Assembly: GCA_963722575.1 (NCBI GenBank)
Contig: CAVRNR010000003.1
Span: 558,001 to 622,000 of the forward strand
DNA length: 64,000 bases
Reading direction: 5' to 3'
Source: Fen-178 sp963722575
GTDB lineage: Bacteria > Acidobacteriota > Terriglobia > Bryobacterales > Bryobacteraceae
Position numbers and translations under genes: made by a program. Of the stretch, positions 35,701 through 42,348 are shown in pieces (the stretch's first letter is position 1; each line of letters starts with the position of its first letter). Under the pieces are notes generated by a model that was given only the letters and a program-made list of their open reading frames with translations, made no database searches and was not told where the DNA came from.

Positions 35701-35883
35701 CAGGGTGTCGTAGACCGCCTCGATGTAGGTGGGCAGGTCGTCGGGAGTATTGTAATCGACGAACAGAATTTCGTCATCGGGATCCGAGAGAACTTCGGCG
35801 ATACAGTTCAGGCTGATGGCGGCACGTTTGGCGAGATTGTAGCCGTGCGAATCATTGCGTCCGTAGAGAATTACAGAAATCAT
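32758..35883 (-). CDS. Multi-domain GT-A glycosyltransferase with three C-terminal beta-sandwich-like modules
   Basis: 1041 residues. GT-A domain about 1-265: MISVILYGRNDSHGYNLAKR, DEILFVDYNTPDDLP, LLFTNTDMIFL (DxD-like, 111-119), and GDFQLAPRQAMWDIHGFEER as the acceptor/catalytic region. A second alpha/beta domain (about 300-580) of unknown family has FVYAGNNPRMLALLARCLAEL, DVPLFDFGLDQTGLNLG and FIVINANHHTFRRFTDQF. Three related ~145-residue modules follow (about 600-740, 745-885, 890-1020), each with a G..IDFT..G..., WG.PD..G.WT.G..A, VNG..VA.W.L and RPLG.RL pattern reminiscent of DUF7024-like glycan-enzyme tails. Near-duplicate of 35939 with one more module. Overlaps the GT-B gene downstream. 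Confidence 0.78.
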   Translation of the reverse strand: MISVILYGRNDSHGYNLAKRAAISLNCIAEVLSDPDDEILFVDYNTPDDLPTYIEAVYDTLTPAAKSRLRVLRARPRQIPIVKQSHLSALDPQSRNIAIRRSNPRNRWLLFTNTDMIFLPREGISDLTAAVWDLPDGLYILPRFELPEPLWESFPRSDPAAILRTCRHLGPALHVDEITLALPANRFDQPGDFQLAPRQAMWDIHGFEERMIHGWHHDSNVCKRLHLYFGNRTESLAHRLKGYHCDHTRVATPIHWVGRKMENDLQQYVFGVTDPVARHQADTWGAPDEPIEEIDFADSPAARFIGALERTLGEPQREDTVADSNEVRNFVSYNERHVLTQLAGNFTVCPRDARFVYAGNNPRMLALLARCLAELGFTKPLHYVADLLSAGPAPAMAKAITSANLPEGCSLEEFLLTNFDVPLFDFGLDQTGLNLGKVERVTDWPRDLRYSLGAVARFLVRCVDRGDALRGDLPEFIVINANHHTFRRFTDQFLLASDTPFATHVRKGRPRAGDERLYRSHNWKNTEDAMRSFFGYDTEDHSVPPIAAGDTIDFTSEGRSSPYKDGHWGAMDSAGTWTDGYRAALLFAPPPSCEEDLLAFVRVREVFIGPEGDPIRVEVLLDGEPLTRWTLFSRHDITVCKAVVPARLMADKTVCRLEFHVENPQSTRRAAEARGERIVGDDPRELGIEIQRVEFASKDRLRYSLGKTLDFTENGGGSDHTDECWGPPDSFGVWTLGPQATLTLLPAEPVDSPVAATFAVNDVAVNRENPNLDVLVAVNGRQVANWMLGPTRDTGEHRVLLPAGAWRAREPLIVSFHVKSPRSPVELGWSTWDSRPLGLRLNQLRLVPADPSKYRLGDVIDFTDGGNSIGFVGDLLGVEWALPDRHGSWTVGTEAALKVLFEEPPGGATPASFVISDCMVSGRAPKLPVVVKANGRVVAEWTLDGRKVHIRSINLPPEVFAAGPELTLIFETPAPHSPASFGWNSDDRPLGFRLAHVVIGRGDIAIPEFEKRPHRGMIRRILGLPQFAVHVARILIKRYLR

Positions 35884-35938
35884 TTCAGGTTAGGGTTGGT
35901 CCGGCTGCACCGAAAAGTATAGCCCACAGCGCCGGGCA

Positions 35939-38632
35939 TCAGAGATACCTCTTGACGAGGATGCGAGCGGCGCGAACGGCGAATTGCGGCAGGCCGAGAA
36001 TCCGCCGGATCATACCGCGGCGCGGCGGCAGTTTCTGGAATACCGGGATCTCGATGTCACTCCGGCCGATCACGACGCCGGCCAACCGAAATCCCAGCGG
36101 CCGGTCGTCGGTATTCCAGCCGAACGAGGCCGGCGAGTGCGGCGCGGGAATTTCAAAGGTCAGTGTAAGTTCCGGGCCGGCGGCGAATACTTCCGGCGGC
36201 AGGTTGATGGAGCGGGTGTGCGGGTGCCGGTGGTCCAGCGTCCACTCGGCCACCACACGGCCGTTGGCCTTCACCACGACAGGGAGTTTCGGGGCGCGTT
36301 CGCAGACCATGCAATCCGAAATGACGAAGGAAGCCGGGATCGGTTTGGGGCCGGTGCGACCGCTGGCTGGCGGCTCGTCGAAAAGCACTTTGAGGGCGGC
36401 CTTGGTTCCCACCGTCCAGGCGCCGTAAGGCTCGGGCCCAGCCCATCCGACCCCCAAGAGATCTCCGATAAACGCGATGGAATTCCCTCCGTCGGTAAGA
36501 TCGAGCGTCTTTCCGAGGGAGTACCGCAAGAGGTCTCTGGAGGCGAAGTCGACGCGCTGGATCTTGATGCCCAGCTCACGCGTATCTTCGCCGATGACCG
36601 GCTGGCCCTGAGCCCTGGCTGCCCGCTGGGTGGATTGCGGGTTCTCCACATGAAACTCGAGCCGGCAAACTGTCTTACCGGCCATCAAACGGGCCGGCAC
36701 GATGGCTTTGCAGACGGTAATGTCATAACGCGAAAAGAGCGTCCAGCGGGTGAGCGGCTCGCCATCGAGCAAAATCTCGACACGCATCGGGTCGCCTTCC
36801 GGACCGATGAAGACCTCATTGACTCGCACGAAGGCAAGCAGGTCCTCTTCACAAGAAGGCGGCGGCGCGAACAGGAGCGCGGCGCGGTAGCCGTCGGTCC
36901 AGGTTCCGGCAGAATCCATGGCGCCCCAATGGCCATCTTTGTAAGGGGAAGATCGTCCTTCGGAAGTCAGGTCGATGGTGTCACCGGCGGCAATGGAAGG
37001 AACAGAATGGTCCTCGGTGTCATACCCGAAGAACGAGCGCATGGCATCTTCGGTGTACTTCCATTTATGCGAGTGGTAGAGACGGTCATCGCCAACTCGC
37101 GGCCGGCCTTTTCGAACGTGGGTGGCGAAAGGGGTATCGGAAGCCAGCAGAAACTGGTCGGTGAAATGCCGGAAGACGTGGTGATTGGCGTTGATGACGA
37201 TGAATTCCGGAATGCGGCCGCGGAGCGCGTCGCTCCGGTCGACGCATCTCACCAGGAAGCGGGCCACCGCGCCCAGGCTGTAGCGGAGACCTCTCGGCCA
37301 GTCCGTCACCCTCCCGACCGTGCCCAGGTTCAAGCCGGTCTGGTCGAGGCCGAAATCGAAGATGAGCAGGTCGTAGTTCGTCAGCAGGAAATCGTGGAGC
37401 GAGCTGCCATCGGGCACATCGCCGGAACGAATTGGCCGGGCATCCACCGGGGCAGTTCCGGCGGAGAGTAATTCCGCGACGTAATGCAAGGGGCTGGCGA
37501 ATCCCAATCCGGCGAGGCACCTGGCCGCCAGCGCCAGCATGCGCGGGTTATTGCCGGCGTAAACCAGGCGCGCCCCCCGCGGGTAGACCGTGAAATTGGC
37601 GGCGAGCTGCGCCAGCACATGCCGTTCGTTGTAGGAAACGAAATTCCTGAGATCGCTGCAGCCGGCGAAGGTGTACTCCCGTTGAGGCTCGCCCAGGGTT
37701 TGCTCCAGGGCTGGGACGAAGCGCGCCGAAGGACCATTCGCGAAGTCTATTTCTTCGATAGGTTCATCCGGCGCACCCCAGGTGCCGGCTTGGTGACGAG
37801 CTACCGGATCGTCCAGACCGAAGACGAATTCCTGAAGATCGTTCTCCACTTTTATGTCCAGGCGATGCGCCAGGGTCGCAACGCGGGTGTGATCGCAGTG
37901 GTAACCCTGGATGCGGTGATCGAGACTTTGCGTGCGGTTGCCGTAAAAGAGGTGGAGCCGCTTGCACATGTTCGAGTCGGCGTGCCAGCCGTGGATCATG
38001 CGTTCGTCGAAACCGTGGATATCCCACATCGCCTGCCGCGGCACAAGCTGAAAATCGCCCGGTTGATCGAACCGGTTGAAGGGAGGCGAGAGAGTGACCT
38101 CATGCATGTGCAGCTTGGAGCCGAGTTCTTCGCACGCCCGCATCACGGCCCACGGATCGTTGCGGGGAAAGGATTCCCACAACGGCTCGGGCAATTCGAA
38201 CCTGGGCACAACATACAGTCCGTCAGGGAGGTCGCCGACCGCGCTGGTCAAGCCGGAAATGCCGCCGCGCGGAAGGAAGATCATGTCCGTGTTGGTAAAC
38301 AGGACCCAGCGGTTCCGCGGATTCGATCGCCGGATCGCGATATTTCGCGAGTGGGGCTCCAAGGCCGCAAGATGGGTGCGCTCCACCAGGCGGGCGTGAA
38401 GTTGCGGCCGGACTCGAAGAACGCGCAGCCGCGACTTGGCGTTGGGGGTCAGGGTATCGTAGATGGCTTCGATGAAGGTGGGGAGGTCGTCGGAGGTGTT
38501 GTAATCGACGAACAGCATCTCGTCGTCGGGGTCGGAAAGCACCTCGGCGATGCAATTCAGGCTGATGGCGGCACGTTTCGGGAGGTTGTAGCCGTGCGAA
38601 TCGTTGCGTCCGTACAGGATCACAGAAATCAT
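35939..38632 (-). CDS. Multi-domain GT-A glycosyltransferase with two C-terminal modules
   Basis: 897 residues. Start ATG at 38632 overlaps the previous stop (ATGA); the longer frame upstream is out-of-frame reading of the preceding gene. Same architecture as the gene at 32758: MISVILYGRNDSHGYNLPKR, VLFTNTDMIFL, GDFQLVPRQAMWDIHGFDER, the FVYAGNNP-like middle domain (here LVYAGNNPRMLAL), then modules. Only two modules remain: the second starts like module 2 of the paralogue (LRYSLGKTLDLTD) but continues like module 3 (GGNSIAFIGDLLGVGW), so module 2 and 3 recombined. DNA similarity with the neighbour is very high over most of the length, implying recent tandem duplication or conversion. Confidence 0.79.
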   Translation of the reverse strand: MISVILYGRNDSHGYNLPKRAAISLNCIAEVLSDPDDEMLFVDYNTSDDLPTFIEAIYDTLTPNAKSRLRVLRVRPQLHARLVERTHLAALEPHSRNIAIRRSNPRNRWVLFTNTDMIFLPRGGISGLTSAVGDLPDGLYVVPRFELPEPLWESFPRNDPWAVMRACEELGSKLHMHEVTLSPPFNRFDQPGDFQLVPRQAMWDIHGFDERMIHGWHADSNMCKRLHLFYGNRTQSLDHRIQGYHCDHTRVATLAHRLDIKVENDLQEFVFGLDDPVARHQAGTWGAPDEPIEEIDFANGPSARFVPALEQTLGEPQREYTFAGCSDLRNFVSYNERHVLAQLAANFTVYPRGARLVYAGNNPRMLALAARCLAGLGFASPLHYVAELLSAGTAPVDARPIRSGDVPDGSSLHDFLLTNYDLLIFDFGLDQTGLNLGTVGRVTDWPRGLRYSLGAVARFLVRCVDRSDALRGRIPEFIVINANHHVFRHFTDQFLLASDTPFATHVRKGRPRVGDDRLYHSHKWKYTEDAMRSFFGYDTEDHSVPSIAAGDTIDLTSEGRSSPYKDGHWGAMDSAGTWTDGYRAALLFAPPPSCEEDLLAFVRVNEVFIGPEGDPMRVEILLDGEPLTRWTLFSRYDITVCKAIVPARLMAGKTVCRLEFHVENPQSTQRAARAQGQPVIGEDTRELGIKIQRVDFASRDLLRYSLGKTLDLTDGGNSIAFIGDLLGVGWAGPEPYGAWTVGTKAALKVLFDEPPASGRTGPKPIPASFVISDCMVCERAPKLPVVVKANGRVVAEWTLDHRHPHTRSINLPPEVFAAGPELTLTFEIPAPHSPASFGWNTDDRPLGFRLAGVVIGRSDIEIPVFQKLPPRRGMIRRILGLPQFAVRAARILVKRYL

Positions 38633-41019
38633 CGCAGTACGGTCTCTTTCAGATCGAAACCCGCCAGTCCCCAGTCCTCGTGGTTGAAGATCATGGGAGC
38701 CTTCAGCCGGTACATTTGCGCGGTCCACATCAAGACTTCCTCGTTGTCCACGAAGGAGAGTCCCTTGGCGGCGATTCGCTCGAACAGTTTGGCTTGACCC
38801 TCGGGTGTCCAGCCGGATCCCGTGCCGTGCTCGATGTGGTAAATGCGCATGGGCTCTTCGAGCATCTCCTCGGGCGCCCCACCGTGATGGGCGGTGGCGC
38901 AGAGGACCGAATCCAGGTTCATGGAGAAGAGGTCGAACTCGGGATAGCCGCGCAGATCGAACCAATGCTGGCGGGCCATGAGGGTGAAATCGCCGCAGGC
39001 ATTGGTGTGCAGGAAAACCGGGACATTGAAATCGCCAGTCGCGGAGCCGGGCCGGCGGGCGTGCGGCCGCGGGGCCGCGGTCCAATCGCAGCGGTGCGCG
39101 CAAAAGGGGTCAGACGCAATTAATTCCAGAACGTGCGTGCGTCCCGCGGCCAGCGGCAGATCCAGCCGGTGGACCGCGCGGCCAGAGGCGCTGAAGGCGG
39201 CCAGCACCCGGCCGTGGATGTCGCGAATCTCGAATTGGACGGGGGCCGCGGTTTCCAAGTCCATGAAGAGGGGGCCGGCACCCTGCTCGGAGGCGGTCAC
39301 AACCAGTTCGGCGGGACCACTTGCGGTCATGGCGCCGGCGGCCGCATCCCAACGCCACCCGGCTCCCCACGGCTGCGAGAGCGGAGGGACGGAGGCGCGG
39401 CCGGAAGCAAGCCAGCCGCACCAAAACACCTTGATTTCCGCTGGCCCGGCTACGGAGGATTCCGCGCCGGCAGAGCGCAGTTCCAAACGGAAGACCTGGG
39501 TGTGGCCTGGAGCGCGGGGCACGGAAAAGCGAACGAACTTGAGCGACGCCAGAGTCTGCTGCGCCACGGTTTGGCCGGAGGAATCGACGAGCAGCAGATC
39601 GAGCGGGCGCGCCGGTTCCGGGAACGGCTCGACTTGCAGGCCAAGCTCGTTCGAGTCGGGCGCGGATGGCGACACAATCACTTCAGCGCCGCTCGAGGCG
39701 AGGCGGAAGGTCTCCCCGCGGTAATCGTCGAGAGGCCGCCAGCCGGTCCCCGGGAGCAAGCCGGACTCCTTGGGGAAAATATCGGCCCCAGGGGGCGTAA
39801 CAGCTTGAAAGGATCGCCGCCGGGCGAGGTATGGCAACGCGTGGCGGACCCACCCGACCACGCCATCGAATTCGATGTACTGCTTGAGAATGCGCCGCAA
39901 GCGTGGGGCAACCGGGACGGTGAAAGTCACCAGGCGCCCGCCCTTCGCCAGCCGGTCGACGACATGTTGCAACGCGAGCCAGGCCCCCAAGACCCGATTG
40001 GTCCGGCGTATGGGGCGCAAGCTGGCGCGAGTGGCGCCCCGCCCTTTCCGAAGCCGCTCCCATTCCAACCGAAAGACGCGAAAGTCCAGCACGCGCGGGT
40101 CCCGGCTGGTGGGCAGGCCGCCGCCGTGCACGCGGAACAAAAGTCGCGCGGGCAGGGGGGGAGCGAACGGCAAGCGTAGGCGGCTGCGGCGGGCGACCGT
40201 CACGCGCGTCAAGACTTGATGCCCTTCGCCAATCACTTCGAGATCGAGCGGTTCACCGCCCGTCCCCGGCCCAGGTTCGAGATCGACCAGCAAGGCGGAC
40301 ACCGGCTCCGGCACGTTTTCGAGACGGAGTTCGGCGCGCTGGCCCGCCCAGCGAAAAGGCTCCTGTTTGGTGTAGCGTTCGACGGGAAGCCAGCCCTTGC
40401 CAAACAGAATTCCGGAATCGATGGAGGCGACATCGCCGGGGCCCGGCAAGGGGCGTCCGTCCGGCGAGACGCTGAACGTACCCTCGCGGGTGTTGAGGCG
40501 GATCAGGTGGGTGCGGCAGTAGGCCAATTGCTCTTCGACGGGAGCGTCCACCGGGACGTCGCTCATGGCGTCGTGACGGTCGATGCGGTACATGCGTCCG
40601 GGCTGGAGCCGCTGTTCCGCGATGAAAGCAGCCAGCTCGCTGGAGAACAAAATATCGATGTTGGTGGCCAGCACGAAGCGGCCGCGAGCCCTGCGAATGC
40701 CGGCATTCTTGGCGATCATCTGGTACAGCGCCAGCGCTTCGGCGTGCGCATACCGGCGGTGCAGTTCGGGCGGAACTTCGATGAATCGGACTTCGCACGG
40801 GCCTAAATCCTCGGGCCAATGCAGCGCCTCACGGAGACGCGGGCGGCCGGGAGGCGGATTCCACTCCACCACGATCAGCTCGGACGGAATCCGGTAGCGT
40901 CTGGCCTGGCCGATCCAGCCATTTACGAAAGCCTGCATGCGGCCCAGAAGGTTGCCGCCATGGTCGTCATTGCGGGCCGTGACGACTACCGAAAGGTACG
41001 GTTCACGGGTGCTGGACAT
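38629..41019 (-). CDS. Interrupted GT-A glycosyltransferase, longest paralogue (three modules)
   Basis: 796 residues from MSSTREPYLS (41019), whose ATG overlaps the upstream methyltransferase stop (TAATG). GT-A N-half 6-185: YLSVVVTARNDDHGGN, VLATN then I-D-I-L-F (DxD-like), GRMYRIDRHDAM. Inserted modules at about 203-320 (GILFGKGWLPVE ... VLDFRVFRLEW), 405-520 (GTGWRPLDDY ... IKVFWCGW) and 535-635 (GAGWRWDA ... HRCDW), separated by a helical linker. C-half at about 655-785: ACGDFTLMARQHWFDLRGY, MNLDSVLCATAHHGGAPEE, EPMRIYHIEHGTGSGWTPEG. The split is thus ~460 residues here versus ~365 and ~270 in the paralogues. Soluble and cytoplasmic. Confidence 0.79.
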   Translation of the reverse strand: MSSTREPYLSVVVTARNDDHGGNLLGRMQAFVNGWIGQARRYRIPSELIVVEWNPPPGRPRLREALHWPEDLGPCEVRFIEVPPELHRRYAHAEALALYQMIAKNAGIRRARGRFVLATNIDILFSSELAAFIAEQRLQPGRMYRIDRHDAMSDVPVDAPVEEQLAYCRTHLIRLNTREGTFSVSPDGRPLPGPGDVASIDSGILFGKGWLPVERYTKQEPFRWAGQRAELRLENVPEPVSALLVDLEPGPGTGGEPLDLEVIGEGHQVLTRVTVARRSRLRLPFAPPLPARLLFRVHGGGLPTSRDPRVLDFRVFRLEWERLRKGRGATRASLRPIRRTNRVLGAWLALQHVVDRLAKGGRLVTFTVPVAPRLRRILKQYIEFDGVVGWVRHALPYLARRRSFQAVTPPGADIFPKESGLLPGTGWRPLDDYRGETFRLASSGAEVIVSPSAPDSNELGLQVEPFPEPARPLDLLLVDSSGQTVAQQTLASLKFVRFSVPRAPGHTQVFRLELRSAGAESSVAGPAEIKVFWCGWLASGRASVPPLSQPWGAGWRWDAAAGAMTASGPAELVVTASEQGAGPLFMDLETAAPVQFEIRDIHGRVLAAFSASGRAVHRLDLPLAAGRTHVLELIASDPFCAHRCDWTAAPRPHARRPGSATGDFNVPVFLHTNACGDFTLMARQHWFDLRGYPEFDLFSMNLDSVLCATAHHGGAPEEMLEEPMRIYHIEHGTGSGWTPEGQAKLFERIAAKGLSFVDNEEVLMWTAQMYRLKAPMIFNHEDWGLAGFDLKETVLR

Positions 41020-41864
41020 TATCTCAGCTTGGCTGTCAGACACAGGTGCCAGCCAAAGGCGCGTTCAAGAGCGCGGAAAAGAGTTTTGGGCATCCAGCGG
41101 AAATACCAGACCACCTTGTAGCGGTACTGCACGTATTCCGCGATCGCGTAAGGGAAAATGTGATCCACCATGACGTCCGTGACACGGAAGCCATGGTTCT
41201 CAAACCACCGGCGGCCTTGGGTGCGCGAACAACTGTAGGTCACCGGACACCCGGTCTGCGCTTCCGAGTACTCCGCCACCAGCCGGTCGAGCTTCCAGAA
41301 CCGGCCCTTCCCGTAAGTGAGCAGAATCCAGAGGACCTTCCAGGACCAACGGTTGTAGACCATGATCTTGACGGTGCTCGCCGGGGTGACGTACTTGCGG
41401 ATTTCATCGAGCACGCGGTTGGGATCGGGCGTATGGTGAATCACGCCGAACGAGTAGACCAGGTCATAAGGCTCCACGGGGACGGATTCGCTGAGCTTTT
41501 CGGCGTCCGCCTGAATGAACCGGATGCGGTCTTCCAGCCCGAAGACTTTGGCGCGCTGGCGAGCGAGCGAGAGCGATTGTTCCGTCAGATCGACGGCGGT
41601 GACCTGCGCTCCGGCCCGCGCGAAATTGATGGTGTCGGTGCCGATGCCGCACCCGATTTCGAGCACCGTCTTTCCGTTCCAGCGATCGAATTCGGCAAAT
41701 CGGGGGATATGCGGCTCGACGAAGTACTTGCGCGCCTCCACCTCGTCGTAGTATTCGCGAGTCCCGACCGGCTTGGTGGAATGGCGGACATTGCACGGGC
41801 GCGAATTCCAGTATGCGCGGACTGCGGCGATGGGCGTGTCTTCAAACGACGCGGGCATGGTCAT
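41019..41864 (-). CDS. Class I SAM-dependent methyltransferase (Methyltransf_11/UbiG-like)
   Basis: 281 residues. Motif I TVLEIGCGIGTDTINFARAGA at about residue 66, motif II VTAVDLTEQSLSLARQRA, motif IV YDLVYSFGVIHHTPDP and STVKIMVYNRWSWK. The N-terminal YWNSRPCNVRHSTKPVGTREYYDEVEARKYFVEPHIPRFAEF segment is typical of a subfamily found in polysaccharide clusters. The C-terminus has a membrane-proximal aromatic stretch (YAIAEYVQYRYKVVWYFRW). First gene of the minus-strand glycosyltransferase operon; next gene overlaps at TAATG. Probable sugar or lipid-linked glycan methylation. Confidence 0.85.
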   Translation of the reverse strand: MTMPASFEDTPIAAVRAYWNSRPCNVRHSTKPVGTREYYDEVEARKYFVEPHIPRFAEFDRWNGKTVLEIGCGIGTDTINFARAGAQVTAVDLTEQSLSLARQRAKVFGLEDRIRFIQADAEKLSESVPVEPYDLVYSFGVIHHTPDPNRVLDEIRKYVTPASTVKIMVYNRWSWKVLWILLTYGKGRFWKLDRLVAEYSEAQTGCPVTYSCSRTQGRRWFENHGFRVTDVMVDHIFPYAIAEYVQYRYKVVWYFRWMPKTLFRALERAFGWHLCLTAKLR

Positions 41865-42348
41865 GGTTCAGCTTCGGGGTTGGACGCCAAGTTTACAATT
41901 ATAGCTACTTGCGCCGGGCAAATGCCGGAAACGGCGCGGATGCGCAGCCCACGCGGGTGACGCATCTCGTTCGGGTGTGTGGAGTTGTCAAACAGGGATT
42001 AAGCCCTGGCGCCGCCTAATCCCGGTACAGCAGGCAAAAGCCGGGCTGACGGGCTTTAGATACCTGAATGCTTGAAATGATTGCCAAAACTCCGGGGGAG
42101 AGTTGGTCATCGTTGGGTTGAGCTAGAGAAACAGGCCTGGGTTGACGCAGTGATTCACAATCGTTCCCTGCCTGGATCAGGGCTACGGCCCATCGCAAGT
42201 TGGGCGAGGTCATGCCGACTTGTCATTCCCAATCGGGTGACAGCACCCCCTTTGGTGCGCCGGCAATCCGGCCAGTGCTCGGCGAGCGGCACTCTGGAAT
42301 TCGTTGGCTGGCTCCGAAACTTCCACAGTTTGGGGGTTTCGTAGCCTG
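41865..42348. other. Intergenic region
   Basis: About 480 bases between the start of the glycosyltransferase operon and the end of the TIGR03437 gene. Apart from the TATAAT near 41900 there is no convincing coding sequence, RNA gene or strong repeat; scattered short frames on both strands show no domain-like content. Confidence 0.5.
41898..41903 (-). promoter_or_regulatory. Candidate -10 box of the minus-strand glycosyltransferase operon
   Basis: A perfect TATAAT on the minus strand, 34 bases before the methyltransferase ATG, giving a predicted leader of about 27 bases. No good -35 match is seen at the usual distance. Confidence 0.42.
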
